The position numbers were made by a program, and so were the translations under genes. From Kitagawia praeruptora (Eukaryota; Streptophyta; Magnoliopsida; Apiales; Apiaceae), in NCBI GenBank assembly GCA_037693485.1, contig CM075346.1, positions 100,050,501 to 100,114,500 on the forward strand: a stretch of DNA of 64,000 nucleotides, written 5' to 3'. Below are positions 1 through 11,755 of this stretch, piece after piece. The notes beneath the pieces are model-generated. The model ran no database searches, was not told the origin of the DNA, and saw only the letters and a list, made by a program, of their open reading frames with translations. The first letter of the stretch is position 1; every line of letters begins with the position of its first letter.

Positions 1-236
1 TGAGGTCTCCTTATGGGCGCATAATTGAGGATTGTAGGCGGTTGTTGGAAGATCAAAACACAGTGTCGGTGTTATTTATTAAACGGTCTGCTAATATGGC
101 AGCTCATGAGCTTGCTCGTGTGTCGTATTCTTTTCCAGATCGAGTATTCGATAGGAGTTTTGTCCCTATTGGTTTAGAAAATGCTTTGAAAGCTAATTTA
201 TATTAAATAAAATTTCTTTGTTCGTCAAAAAAAAAA
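1..236 (+). mobile_element. 3' end of a LINE (RNase H tail and poly(A))
   Basis: Positions 3-206 read as an open frame ending in TAA. It is the C-terminal end of a plant LINE RNase H-like domain: an IIEDCRRLL helix, then FIKRSANMAAHELAR, the usual last conserved block of this domain in plant non-LTR elements. A short 3' untranslated stretch and a run of ten A (227-236) follow, as expected for a LINE 3' end. The 5' part lies outside the window. This copy is separate from the LINE at 19.8-47.1 kb and on the opposite strand. Confidence 0.8.
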
Positions 237-290
237 TAGGAAAAAGGAGAGACCGGGTTTAAGTAATACGTTTTTTAGTTCAAATTCAAA

Positions 291-360
291 AACTTATGTA
301 GCTCAATGTTTATAAGGATGAGTTCCTTTGAGGAGGACATGAGTTCAATTTCCCATAAAA
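291..360 (+). repeat. tRNA-like SINE head (candidate)
   Basis: TAGCTCAATG at 299-308 resembles a pol III A box. GAGTTCAATTTCCC at 341-354 resembles a B box at tRNA-like spacing (about 33 bases). It starts about 60 bases after the LINE poly(A). No good cloverleaf or target duplication was found, so this is a weak candidate for a tRNA-derived SINE or tRNA relic. Confidence 0.3.
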
Positions 361-1154
361 ACATAATTTACTCAATTTTTTTGTGTGAATAAAAGAGTAG
401 TGGCAACTTCATGTAATTTTCTAAAATCTAAGGGTAAAATTGTACTTTCACAGGGGGTTTATTGGCTCAAAATTATCCCCCTGTTCTGCTATTATATATA
501 GAAGATAATTTCATACAATTATAAATTTTACTTCAACTTTTTTTAATGTATTATCTTCATTTTTACTTGATTACATTAATGTAAATGTATTTTAACTTGA
601 TTACTTATATGGATTTTATCTAATTACTCAACTGATAATTTAAATAGAGTTCAAAATTTAAATCTCATATCAATTTGATTATAAATTTTATTGACCTAAA
701 TATCTTTAAATTCTCCTTTTGTTATTAAAAAAACTCGTACAAGTAAAAAGATTATGTAAAAATTGTTGAGTATAGTAAGTTACATAGAACTTGGTACGGT
801 AGACGATGCAATTTATAGACTAATAGCATATAAAATTTGAGACATTATATACTAAATGTAAATAAATAAACTTACAATATAAAAATATTAATGTAATCCT
901 TTTTTAAAATATATAATCATGTTTTTAACGGACCAATTTCAATTTCATAATATTTTGTGTATTTGCTTAATCTTACGCAATATTTTTTCAAGTACAGTTA
1001 GATTTGCAAAAGAATCATTAAAAAAAAGATTTTAAGGCATACGTATAGATAAATTTTCTAACTTGCAAAGTAGATTACAAGAAAAGACCAAAATAAAATA
1101 TAACATGTGAAATATTTGCACATATTGATAATGAATTTCATAATTTGATCAAAA
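361..1154. other. AT-rich intergenic DNA
   Basis: No coding sequence or structured repeat recognised. The stretch is very AT-rich, with stops in all frames. Confidence 0.6.
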
Positions 1155-1235
1155 TTAGCATCTAGCATAGTGGTTAAAATCGTCACTTCAAAAATTAAGG
1201 CCATGGGTTCAACTCCCAACACCAACTTTAATTTT
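1155..1235 (+). repeat. tRNA-derived SINE-like sequence
   Basis: TAGCATAGTGG at 1163-1173 is a near-consensus pol III A box. GGGTTCAACTCCC at 1205-1217 is a near-consensus B box with a self-complementary T-arm (GGG/CCC). The total length is tRNA-sized and is followed by a T-rich stretch. No anticodon arm of a normal tRNA could be assigned, so a SINE head or tRNA relic is preferred over a functional tRNA gene. Confidence 0.45.
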
Positions 1236-2150
1236 TTTATTAAACTAAATATATAATATCGTTTTGTAATTATATGATAAATATGGATATCTATACTATT
1301 ATATAAAAACCGAAACATTAAAAATTTTGGTACCTATTTTTTGGTACGTTGTGTATTTACTTATTTACCCTTCATTATAAAGAAAAATATATATAATGTC
1401 TAACTATTAAAAATCCTAAAATAAATAATAACATAATATAATTAATGGTAAGTAGTCGATTGCCTTTTTTCACAATTACTTTTAATTGAAAATATTACCT
1501 TTTATAAACAACTAAAAATATCAATCGTATCATATCTTCCAATCATTAATATTTTCTTTCGAATTAAAACACGTTACCTTTTTAATTTAAAACTAATCTT
1601 ACATCATTAATATATACCCAAAAATATCACATCATATTTTTCAATTATTAGTAAAATATATTAAAAATCTGTATACTTTGTTTATAATAAGGAATCTATC
1701 AACGATGTATTTATTTTAAAATTTTATAATATAAGTTTTAAACCATGCATATAATTAATTAAATTTATATTAAATTTTTAATATTAAAATTAAAATGAAA
1801 TATTGAAAATAATGATTATATAAAAAAAACAATTGAAATATAAAATAAAATTTATTACATCTAAAAAAAAATCAATGCATCACACGGGTTATAAGTTAGT
1901 ATTAATAATTTCACGAATATTATTTTGGCACATTTTGTCCTTACCATTTAATATTTAATATGTAGAATATTATCCACTTGCTAACAACCTTCCAAGAATA
2001 AACCCCAAAATTTAATTTTATTCCAAAAGTCAAAAATACCATGAAACATACATTATTACATAAATACCCCAGTTACTTAGCTACATTAGTATCGTGATCA
2101 ACCGATCATCTTCCATAGCTTCTCTGTTTCCTACCACAACATCAAACATA
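1236..2150. other. AT-rich intergenic DNA upstream of the CUE gene
   Basis: Runs of A and T and no credible reading frame. Nothing beyond simple AT-rich sequence was seen. Confidence 0.6.
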
Positions 2151-2159
2151 TACCCACAA

Positions 2160-2380
2160 GACACACATATATATATCATCACTCCCTATCCCCTACCTCT
2201 CTTCAATATTCTGTTTCTTAGTAAACAAGAAAAAAGGGTTTGATCCATTAACACTTTTTGAATTTTTTAATAAATAAATTGTATTAATTGATTTCTTTTT
2301 TGCCAAGTTATTAATTGATTTAATTGTGGGTTTTTATTGATTTTTCTTGGGTTTGCAGAGAAGAGATCTATCGTATTGAG
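2160..2380 (+). promoter_or_regulatory. Candidate core promoter and 5' UTR of the CUE-domain gene
   Basis: A TATA-like ACATATATATATC near 2165 is followed by a pyrimidine-rich patch (2180-2216), a combination common in plant core promoters. GTAAAC at 2221 and TTTGCAG ending at 2358 could bound a small 5' UTR intron just before the start codon at 2381. This is based on motifs alone. Confidence 0.35.
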
Positions 2381-5300
2381 ATGGGTTTCAATTCCGTTTA
2401 TAAGGTTTTACAGGAGGTTTTCCCACAGGTATATATTTAATCTTGAATAACCCAAAAGCCCTTTTTTTGTTTTCTTGATTTATGGTGTTACTTGTTGATT
2501 AGTACTAATGTGTAATCTTGATTTTATTAGCGTGTGCTTGTTTTTGTACTTAATTGTAGTTGTTGGAATACAATTTAGTGGGTTTGTGGTAAAGTTTCGA
2601 AAGGTTTGGATTTTGATGGAGAGAAATTGAAAAGATTAAAATTTTGTTCCGAGTCTCATATTAAGTGTTTATTTAGTGTACTTCATTATGGTAGTTTTAT
2701 TGAAGTTTAATGATTTATGATAAAGTTTCGAAAAGTTGGAATTTTGATGTAAAGAAAATTGAAAAGTTTGGATTTATATTCTAGGGATGAAGATTGATTA
2801 GATGAAGGACTTTATTCATAGTGTATGATTTTGATTCTCATGTTAAGCGCTTTTAAGTGTACTTGATTACAGTAGTTTGAAGAGAAATAAATTGAAAAGA
2901 TTATAATTTTTAATTCTAGGGATGAAGATTGATGTAGTAAAAGGCTTCAATTCTAATGTCTGATAGTGATTCTCATGTTAAATGCTTATTAGTGTGCATA
3001 ATTACAGTAGTTTGACTGCAGTTTTATGATTTTATGATAAAGTTTGGAGAAGTTAATGTTTTGTTGAAAGAAAATTTCAAAGATCAAATTTTTATTCTGA
3101 AATAAAGATTGCTTTTTGGAATTGAAACAAGTTTTATTGTTTGTTGGCTGCACTTGCCTTTTCATGTACTTTAGGTCGATTCCCGGATACTGAGAGCTGT
3201 TGCTATTGAGAATTCAAAGGATGCTGATGTGGCTGTCGGGGTTGTTCTTTCTGAGGTTATGCCGTCTCTTTCAGTAAAAAGTGGAAAAGTTGCTACTTCT
3301 CCCAATGAGGGTCCAAGTTTGCCAAATTCATATGGAGGTAATGTGTATACTGTAGTATCATTTTACAACAGTTGATGGAGTTATAACTTGTGCAAGGTCG
3401 ATCCGACTTATTTGATATAATGTGTGTATATAGCTTGTAGATGGCAATAGTAACATTTAATGCAACAGATAGTAGAGTTTTTATTGGCTGAATTCCGACT
3501 AGTTTGTTAATGTTTGTGTTGCTGTGTAGTGTGTATATTTTCTCCATGTATTGATAGAATGTATCATTGTACAAGAACAAGAGGTAACAACTTAATTTGT
3601 ATTTGTGTGCATACACCTTTGAACTCTGATATAGGAATAGTCTTACCTTTCAAACTTATATTAAGGCCAAATATAGTTATCTAGTCATGTTTATCCAATA
3701 TATGTTGAGCTTATTGTGTAAGCTTATATTATTATTATATAAATAATATGAATTATACTTGTTTTTTGCTCCCCACAGATGTTGAAGTCTCTAATAAAGC
3801 TGATGGGACATATAGTACTGCGGTCAATTATGGACTTTCTGAAGAAGATATTGCATCGCAACAGATTCCATCAAGGAAGCCTGGTGAATCTATTTTTTCT
3901 GAGTTTGATATCCCCTACGCGAACTTCATATCTTCTGGTCCCAAAATTGTTGCAAATGAGGTACAGGATCAGGTGTTTGTAGATGCTGTGGATGAGTTTG
4001 GTGACAATATCAGTTTACCAGGGAAGCACCAAGTGTCCAGTACAGAAGAGGGTCCAATATTTCCTAGGAGCTTACATATGATGACTAAACTTGGTAATCG
4101 GCTGTTAAATGATACAGACGGGTTTACGAATTCTTCGTCTCTTCATGAAGAAGAACAATCAAGTTTAGATGAACTTGTACGGAAGAATCATCGTTCTGTA
4201 ACTCCGGTACCTGATGTGGATCCAGAAGCTGTACAAATCTTTTCTCCAAATAATTCGGAAGGCGATAGTCAGCTTTTAACTGAGCCAATCCCACAAGTCG
4301 CCGAAGTTGAAGAACCAGAAGCATATGTTCCATCCCTTATTGCTTCAGGGGGAGACATAGGCTCTACTGAAATGGCCGATTGTCAGAATGTGGATATGGT
4401 GAATATCGTATCTGATATATCAGTTAAGGATCTAGAGAAACAAGACCCAAGTGGGGTGAACAGATTATTGGCTAGTGACATGGGTGATTTTGAGGAGGAA
4501 ACTTCTATGAAGGCTATTGTTACCAGCAGATCTAGCCAGATGTGTAGTGTTGAACTTCTTGAGGGTATCATTGAAAATGAAAAAAGTGAGAAGGTATTAC
4601 TCTCATTTATTCTTACCAAGCAAAACTCTTATGACTGCTATCCTCCTTTTATTGTATTCTTCTTCTTACTATTTGACTAAAAGAAATAGTTTTTCTTTTG
4701 CAAATATAATCTTATGGTATCTTAATATGGACAGTCTCCCTGTTTAAACCTAATATTCTCACATAGTTTACTATCTCCCCTACCTTTCTATTAATCTTAA
4801 GATTTCATATTGAAGCTTATTCTCAAGTATTTTGTATATTCTCCTTATCAGATCATATTGCTTGCCACTTTCCTAACTTGGACTAGAAGCTCTTATCATG
4901 TGATTTATATATTGATGTACTTTATTAAGTGAATCCAGGAAATGAGAAAGCTTTCTTGGGAAAATAATGTGAAATAGTCTTTTGAATAAAATGGTAAAAT
5001 CTTCACTGATATTGTGCAAACTGTCGTTGAGCTGTCCTGAAGTTTTATGTAGTTTAATCCTGATCTTAAAAAAGAGTAGCTATCCTTCTTTTTCAAAAAG
5101 TATGGCCAATGTTCACTAATTATTAAGCTATAGAAATTTGAGAAAACATACCTATGATGTGCATGTTTTGAGGCTGCAGTTTGATAATTCTTAATAGTCG
5201 TTTTTTTCCTGGGGACTAATTTACCTAATAAATATTGAATGGTGCAGATAGCTTTGCGTTCAGCTAAGGATTCACTACTTAGCTTCATCAATGAAGTGGA

Positions 5301-7157
5301 AATGAAAGAGAAATCTGTAGAGAAAGCTAGAGAAGAGGCTGCTCATGGGGGCTTGGATACACTTGCTAGGGTGGAAGACCTAAAAAAGATGTTGCAATGC
5401 GCAAAGGAAGCAAATGACATGGTTGTGTACCCTTTCATGCATTTCTGATTTTTGAATGTACTTAGTAGACTGACTAGGGTCAGATACCTCATTTTTTTTT
5501 CTCTTTCTTTACTTTTTTCGTGGATGTAGCATGCTGGTGAAGTATATGGTGAAAAAGCTATTTTATCCACCGAAATGAGGGAACTTCAATCTCGCCTACA
5601 CAGCATGTCAGATGAAAGGGTCAAAGCTCTTGCTATTCTTGATGAGGTTTTGTTACTCTTAACACTTTAACCACGCTATTGTCATTTCAATTGAGTTGGA
5701 GTGCAGGGATTTTAGCATTGAAATGAATGTAAATAGATTATCTTGATCTCATTTATTATTTGGCTGGACAATGTTACAATAGGTCATTTAGCAAAAAAGA
5801 AAAATGTTATAATTGGTTAACTTTTTTTGTATTAATTGTTGACTATGTACTTCAATTAAGGAGGGATTTGAGTTGCTTGTTGTTGTAAAGCTAGAGAGCC
5901 CCTAACAAACATAGCTCTTTTTCTTTGTCTATTCTGTTGGTGCTGGAGGATTTTGAAGTTTTAACATTTTTTTTAAAATTTATGTAGCCTTTATACAGTA
6001 AAGTTTTACTTAATTTGGTATCCTTCAGTGTTTTGCACATTTTTCTTATAGTCAATGCTCCATATCATATCCTTTTACTTGTGCCAATGGTAAAGTTATT
6101 ATATCAAGCATTGTTCTGCAGATCCATCAAGCACTTGAGGTACGGTTAGTTTCAGCTGAAGCTGAGATTAAGGAGGCAGAGCTTGAAAAGCTTGAAAAGG
6201 AAGAGTCTGCCCTCAAATATCTTGCTCATGAAGAAAGCAGGATGCAGAAGGTGGTTGAAGAGTCAAAGATATTAGAGCAACAAGCCGAGGAGAACTCCAA
6301 GGTGGTAGATTGTACAGGATTAAGTGTTTTATGATACTTTATTTTAATTGATTTACTTTACTTATTACTCTGTTAATGTGTTTTATTGCAGTTGAGAGAG
6401 TTCCTCATGGATCGTGGTCGACAAGTTGATATTCTACAGTAAGTACTGTTATACCCATACAATTGATTGAAGGTGCTTTACAACAGTTGTTTCGAGATTA
6501 TGTTGCAAAGATATTAAGATGTTCATGCCCATTGCTCTGTTAGTTCATCATATTGTATAAAAAACGTGGGAGCATTCTCCTTGATACTCGAGTAGTTCGT
6601 CATGTTGTAGGAATTTTTCTGTGCTCCTTGTTTCTAGACTCTTATATATATATATATTAGTCATTCTTTTTTGTTAGTCTATTGATATATATTATTTCTC
6701 TTGGTGGGTGGTTTTAAGTGTATAATGGTCTCAAATTTTCTTTTTCTTTTTTTTCTGATCGAGTTGCTTAAAATTTTTCCATACTTGCAGAGGAGAAATA
6801 TCAGTCATATGCCAAGATGTGAAGTCAATGAAAACAAAGTTTGACCAAGGAGTTCCCTTGAGTAAATCTTTGTCTTCCAGTCAGACGACCTCCGTATCAA
6901 CTTTTTCAAGTTCATCTGTACTTGATGCATCATTTGAAAAGTTGCCTGAAACTGTGGTGGTTCCTTCCCCAACTTTTTCAAGTTCATCTCTACTTGGTGC
7001 ATCATTTGAAAAGTTGCCTGAACCCGAGGTGGTTGCTTCCCCAAGAAATGGAAAGGCATCATTAAACTCAACTGATGATGAGCTTCTATATAGAAATGAA
7101 ATCCTAGGTACTGGCATAGAGTTGGTGGATGATGACTGGGAGCTCTTTGATGCCTAA
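2381..7157 (+). CDS. CUE-domain coiled-coil protein (ubiquitin-binding type)
   Basis: Eight exons join in frame with GT-AG introns: 2381-2428, 3175-3337, 3779-4593, 5248-5421, 5530-5646, 6122-6301, 6392-6438, 6791-7157. They give 636 aa. Residues about 4-48 form a CUE-like three-helix motif (LQEVFPQVDSRILRAVAIEN, then a second helix with VVLSEVMPSL). CUE domains in general bind ubiquitin. Residues about 75-335 are acidic and probably disordered. Residues 343-515 are strongly heptad-like and charged (coiled coil). The tail ends VDDDWELFDA. It resembles the plant family annotated as ubiquitin system component Cue proteins, whose cellular role I do not know. The ATG was chosen because it opens the CUE motif directly and lies just after a possible 5' UTR intron. 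Exon 8 carries a 24-residue tandem duplication. Confidence 0.85.
6899..7042 (+). repeat. Two-copy 72-bp in-frame repeat in exon 8
   Basis: Bases 6899-6970 and 6971-7042 are near-identical. They encode two 24-residue units (about residues 552-575 and 576-599), each containing FSSSS, ASFEKLPE and a VV-SP ending. The period is a multiple of three, so the reading frame is preserved. Confidence 0.85.
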
Positions 7158-7544
7158 ATTCTGCTCATGGAATCGATTAACGAAGAGACTCTTTAGTTCG
7201 ATCAGTGTCTATTAAAGTAGTTAGTAATAGTATCTTATCTTTACTCTCGCTGTGTTTCAGCAGATTCTGCATTTCGTGTATATTGTGGTGGTGTAATGAG
7301 ATTCTGAGATGACATTTACATGACACAGTAATATGGTGGTACTACTAGTTTGAAATAACTTTATCTAAGTTATCCAAGTGCTTCGGTAATAATGAAGGCT
7401 TACTTTGTAAATAACTGTGTGCCCTCGTTCTCTTTGTTATATTTGTACCTTGATCGTAACTGGTAATAATTCATGAAAGAAATTAAAAAGAACGTACCTT
7501 GATCGTAACTGGAGATCGGTCCCTGTGAAAGACACTAAAAAGTA
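7158..7544 (+). other. 3' UTR and downstream flank of the CUE gene
   Basis: Non-coding, moderately AT-rich sequence. It probably holds the 3' UTR, but no decisive polyadenylation signal was identified. A short phrase (GTACCTTGATCGTAACTGG) occurs twice, near 7444 and 7495. Confidence 0.5.
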
Positions 7545-7933
7545 CTCCCTCTGTCTCTCAAAGCTTTGCTCGTTTGCTTAAAAACACGGGTTTTAAGATA
7601 GTGGGTAATGAATATTGTTTTTTTATGAAGTGATAGGTATTGAATATTGTTTTTAATAAGTAGTGGGTATTAAATATTATTTTTAAGAAGTAGTGGGTGG
7701 AGTAGTGGGTATTGAATATTATTTTTAAGTAGTAGTGGGTGGAATAGTGGGTATTGAATATTATTTATAAGAAGTAGTGGGTGGAGTAGTGGGTATTGAA
7801 TATTGTTTTAAGGAGTAGTGGGTGGAGTAGTGGGTATGAAATATTGTTATTTTATGGCTTAAAATAGAAAGGAGAAAAGTATTTTGAATGACCCGAAATA
7901 GTAAACAGGAAAAGTTTTAAGAGACGGAGGGAG
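7545..7933. mobile_element. Stowaway-like MITE with internal minisatellite
   Basis: The ends CTCCCTCTGTCTCTCAAAGC and AAGAGACGGAGGGAG are inverted and flanked by TA on both sides (7543-7544, 7934-7935), the hallmark of Tc1/mariner-derived Stowaway MITEs. Between about 7600 and 7850 there are five or so imperfect units of 35-45 bp built on AGTAGTGGGTATTGAATATT. This internal minisatellite makes the element longer (389 bp) than its relatives in the window. Confidence 0.85.
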
Positions 7934-7964
7934 TATCAAGCTATATATTTCCACGGCCCAGGAA

Positions 7965-8390
7965 GTAGTGCAACAAAAATTAGATAAGTTGTGTAGTCCT
8001 GTTCACCTTGATTGTCTCATTCTGCCTGTCCATTGTCAGACCATACTCGGGGATTTGGTGGTTGTAATGGCATTGTCTGTTTGTGTGGTTGGGGTGGTGC
8101 TGTTTTCTACCTCTGGAATCCATCTACAGGGAAATACAAAAAGCTCGTGTTGTACCAAAAAACTTGATATTCACACTGATCAGGAGCTATTTTATATATT
8201 TATGTGGGTGATGGACACTTCTATGGGCGTTATATTAATCAGGGGAAATACTTGTTCTTTAACTATGAGAGTCAAGAATTCAGAGCATTTCAAGTTGGAG
8301 AATAGTTCGTTAATCCTATTACTCTCAAATACTCGCACACTCTTGTATCACTGGGTGGGTTTCAAGTAGTTTCCGATTCATATACCAAGT
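7965..8390 (+). pseudogene. F-box-associated (FBA) domain pseudogene A
   Basis: From 8051 one frame reads GCNGIVCLCGWGGAVFYLWN followed by PSTGKYKKL, the classic start of the plant F-box-associated interaction domain. Near 8255 another frame reads FNYESQEFRAFKVGE, and near 8330 there is TLVSLGGFQVV, matching the domain's end. The pieces are in different frames with stops between them, and the N-terminal F-box is missing. The family normally supplies the substrate-binding part of SCF ubiquitin ligases. This copy is dead. Confidence 0.7.
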
Positions 8391-8780
8391 AACTAATCAA
8401 TAAAGGGTATCTTTTGACATATATATAAACAACACTTGAAATCTACTACTGTAGTTATTTATTTAGTTACACAGGTTCCTCATGCAATGACTGTTGATGT
8501 ACCAGACTCTAGCTAGCTCTGATAACGGTGTTGCAGATGGTACAGTTATGGCTATCTAAGCTTGGCTGCTGCTCCTGTGTTTTAAACCTATTCGAGCACC
8601 AGTCATTTTCTAAATATTTCTTGCACTAACACGTAATTATAACTTCTTAATTGTTTGTTTATCGATGTAAATGGGCAATGTTTTAGATATAAGAAAAATA
8701 AATTGATTAATTATCAATGTGTATGATTTTTGATTTGTAAATAAAACGTTACTAATCTACACAACCATGTAATCTCATTC

Positions 8781-9199
8781 CAATTGCACAACAAAGTTCT
8801 TGAATTAGTTCCACTCCCTGCCTTTTTTCGAAGAAACCAGAGATCATTTGTCATGGATTTCAATGGTTCAGTTGCTATGTTATGTCGATCCCAACAAGAA
8901 ATTTTGATCTATGGACACTGGATGGTGATTCTGGCCAAATGGCTTGGACCAGAAAAATTCAATATTTGTAGTGATGAGAACATATGGCAACATTTTTATT
9001 TGGGCGATGGCCATTTCTTTGGATCTTACGTTAATACTACAAACATGAAAAAAATTGCTTCCTGCTTGACTATGAGAGTCAAGAGATCAAAAATTGGGGA
9101 TCAAGAACTTTTCGTCAATTTCATAAATAGTACTCAAGAACACTTGTATCACTCAATGGGTTTGATTCAGATGCCAACTAGTACAACATTTTACATCTG
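8781..9199 (+). pseudogene. F-box-associated (FBA) domain pseudogene B
   Basis: An open stretch (8784-8920) reads ELVPLPAFFRRNQRSF and FNGSVAMLCRSQ. After a frame change, LWTLDGDSGQMAWTRKI follows, a typical FBA strand. The end (about 9120-9165) matches the last part of pseudogene A (NTCITQW / TLVSLNGF in the paralogous frame), so the two are related copies about 800 bp apart. Frameshifts and stops make it non-functional. Confidence 0.65.
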
Positions 9200-10280
9200 A
9201 CTTATTGTTAGAGGTTATGCATGGCTGCTTTCCAAAGTAAATTTTTCGGGTTTAAAAGGATAAATGAGTAACTAGTTACCATATCAACTATCATTGTTTA
9301 AGACACATAGAACTAAAAACCACAGGTACACAATCTGCAAATTTTGGTAGTCTGCAATTAAATTTTGGGATGTACACTACACCCTACTGATTCACGAGAC
9401 TTCTTGAACTAGTTAGGTGAAAATTAGATTGTGAAAACTGTTTAGAACAGATCAATCCTGCAGCTCTGTCTGGCAATTATCAGGCCTTGCTTGTAGGCTT
9501 GCTTCTTCTACTTTCTGTGCTGCTGGGCGAATCTTCGCCCAAAAGGGCAGTGCTACCTGCTACGCCTCCATATAATGTTTCCATCACAATATCCAAACTA
9601 ATACTAAAAAGTGATACCTTACTCCTGCCAGTTCATAAGGAGAACAGTGCATCTCCATATAATATACAGTCTAGCCTTTTGCTGTTTAACTCTTTTAGGA
9701 CATTTTTTCCATGATCGAGTCTTCGAGAATCTCATAGACAAGGAATTTGCTGCCATTTGTGTACCTCAACTACTTCAAGAAATGTTATGAATCTAAGGAA
9801 AATTTCTGAAATTTTTCTTCAAGGATTATGCAGGGGACTAAGGGTTTATGTACTTGTCGACATTGGAGATATGTGAGAAACGATATGTGGTGGAGATTAG
9901 GCATGCATTGCCGCATTGGTTCCTTTATGGCTGGGACCATTTCATATATGAGAATGATGGACACATTAGACCAACTGGTTTTGTTTTCTTGCAAATTCTC
10001 ATGAAAGAAATTGGTTTTGAAGAGTCCTAGGTTTATAGTATTTACATCAGCTGTCCTCTTACTGTTGGATCTAAATAAAAAAATCACCGATCATTTTACG
10101 ATGAATCAAGGTTACACGATAAAAATGTAATGCGAAACGTACCTGATTCCATGACGATAAATAAGAATACGGATTATGGGACTTGATCTTCCACAAATTT
10201 GATTCATCTGTAGCCGTATCTCGCTTTGATTTATGGGAATAAAGGAGTAGAGGTTGTGAATTGTCTTCAAGACCAAGATT
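9200..10280. other. Intergenic DNA, no gene recognised
   Basis: A short plus-strand frame (9848-10030, 60 codons, containing LPHWFLYGWDHFIYENDGH) has coding-like composition. I do not recognise it; it could be a relic of another decayed gene. Nothing else was supported. Confidence 0.4.
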
Positions 10281-10370
10281 AAAAATATGTTATTGAACCC
10301 TTTATTTTATACCACTTAATTAGTCCAAATCTATATTATCTATACTATATTTATACTATAATGTTCTTTA

Positions 10371-10418
10371 TATATTAGTCTAATTAGACCCCATTATATT
10401 AGTCTAATTAGACCCCAT
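10371..10418. repeat. 24-bp tandem duplication
   Basis: TATATTAGTCTAATTAGACC plus four bases is present twice head to tail (10371-10394, 10395-10418) with no visible difference. Confidence 0.85.
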
Positions 10419-10485
10419 TAACCTTAATCATGATTATATTGGGTATTACATATTAAAAAGATGTTATTAGACCCTTAATTTTATA

Positions 10486-10743
10486 CTCCCTCCGTGTCTT
10501 TTTAACTTTCCTCTTTTATCTTTTGTTACTATTCATTATAAGCGATTGACTACTAATTTATGTACAATTTATAAGACAAAATATAATCATGAGTGATCTT
10601 GTTGGATTCGTATTTATGAGTACTTTAATACAGTGAAGTTTTTATATTTATTAATAATATGAAATTCAAGATATTAACGATCAAAAGTGTGCGTTGGCAA
10701 ACGTGTTTTTAAAAAGAGGAAACTTATTATGAAACGGAGGGAG
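10486..10743. mobile_element. Stowaway-like MITE
   Basis: Terminal inverted repeats CTCCCTCCGTGTCTTTTTAA and its counterpart ending ACGGAGGGAG, with TA on each side (10484-10485, 10744-10745). The element is 258 bp and has no coding capacity. Confidence 0.85.
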
Positions 10744-11102
10744 TACCAATTAATTACTCCAAAATCTATATTATACTGTAATAAGCGAAAGAGGTATAAT
10801 TTGTAATTTGGTTAATCCCTATTTTTTCAACTCAAATAGATAATGACCGATAAATACAATAATACTAAAAGTTGTTATTCAAAGATGTCTAAAGTTCAAT
10901 TTCCGCCAACAACATATTAATTTATATTTAATACCAAAAATTCTTATATAATGTAATATCAGATAACTTCCCTGAGATCTTATATAAAAAAAACTTCATT
11001 ATATAAAAGATTATGCATGTAAAAAAAAATTTAAAAAGATTGTGTATATCACAGAATTATACATACCAAAACACATTGATTTTATAAGCCCATAAATTAT
11101 TA

Positions 11103-11320
11103 CTCCCTCCGTCCCATTTATTTTGGCCACATTTCCATTTTTTGTTGTCCCACAACATTTGTCCACTTTCCTTAACAAAGGTAAATAAAGCTCTAAATAT
11201 GTTAAAAATTTGTAAATATAGTATAATTTAAGCTTAGTTATGGAAACTAAACAAAAAATATAGTAAATTGGTAAAAATGTGGATTTTGATTGATGGACAA
11301 AATAAGTGGGACGGAGGGAG
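11103..11320. mobile_element. Stowaway-like MITE
   Basis: It begins CTCCCTCCGTCCCATTTATT and ends with the inverted counterpart AATAAGTGGGACGGAGGGAG. TA duplications lie at 11101-11102 and 11321-11322. Length 218 bp, with subterminal homology continuing about 35 bp inward. Confidence 0.9.
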
Positions 11321-11591
11321 TATTATTATAAAAATAATCTAACACATTACAACTATTATTATTACACATTACACAGTATTTACAAACAAGATATAAGTGT
11401 ATCCAAACCATAAATAAGTTTAAAATGATTTCTTAATCCATGTTAGAAAGATTAATAGAGGCACATGAATATCTTAAGCCATTGCGACATATAAATTGCG
11501 ATCAATAAGACACTAAATTTCAGGCACACAAAGGCCCGCGAACTAGGAGAGATCGCAATAAATTGTTCTCAGATTTTCCAAAGAATAAATA

Positions 11592-11755
11592 TTGGCATAC
11601 ATCCTTATTCACTACTAACTCACTACCTAAATTATAGGACTAGTATATTATACTCTAAATAATTTTTTTATTTTTTGTTTTATTAAAATGGGCCCCGCCA
11701 GGGGCTCTATTTTAATACTAGTAGTGTGTTAGTAGTGAATAAGGATGTATGCTAA
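11592..11755. mobile_element. Fold-back MITE with 32-bp TIRs and a GGGCCCC core
   Basis: GCATACATCCTTATTCACTA at the left is mirrored by TAGTGAATAAGGATGTATGC at the right. The TIR is about 32 bp with two mismatches. The centre holds GGGCCCCGCCAGGGGC (11690-11705), a motif shared with the MITEs at 48.8-49.3 kb. Target duplication and superfamily are not clear. Confidence 0.7.

Larger units (their letters stand above)
10281..10780. repeat. Local segmental duplication, one copy holding a MITE
   Basis: About 65 bp at 10281-10345 (GTTATTGAACCC through CCAAATCTATATTAT) recurs at 10455-10485 plus 10744-10778. The second copy is split exactly at a TA by the MITE at 10486-10743, so the first copy is an unoccupied target site. 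Confidence 0.75.

Noticed and set aside
1155..1235. Functional tRNA gene
   Set aside because: Only the A and B boxes fit; no acceptable anticodon arm and acceptor stem could be assigned.
1058..1318. Minus-strand open frame of 86 codons
   Set aside because: It runs antisense through a tRNA-like sequence in AT-rich DNA, with hydrophobic random composition.
7120..7154. Atg8-interacting motif in the DDDWELF tail of the CUE protein
   Set aside because: The acidic lead and Trp fit, but the fourth position is Phe rather than Leu, Ile or Val, so the consensus is not met.
9487..10087. Small open frames on both strands between the F-box relics and the MITEs
   Set aside because: No domain, splice structure or similarity recognised; only 9848-10030 is mentioned as coding-like.
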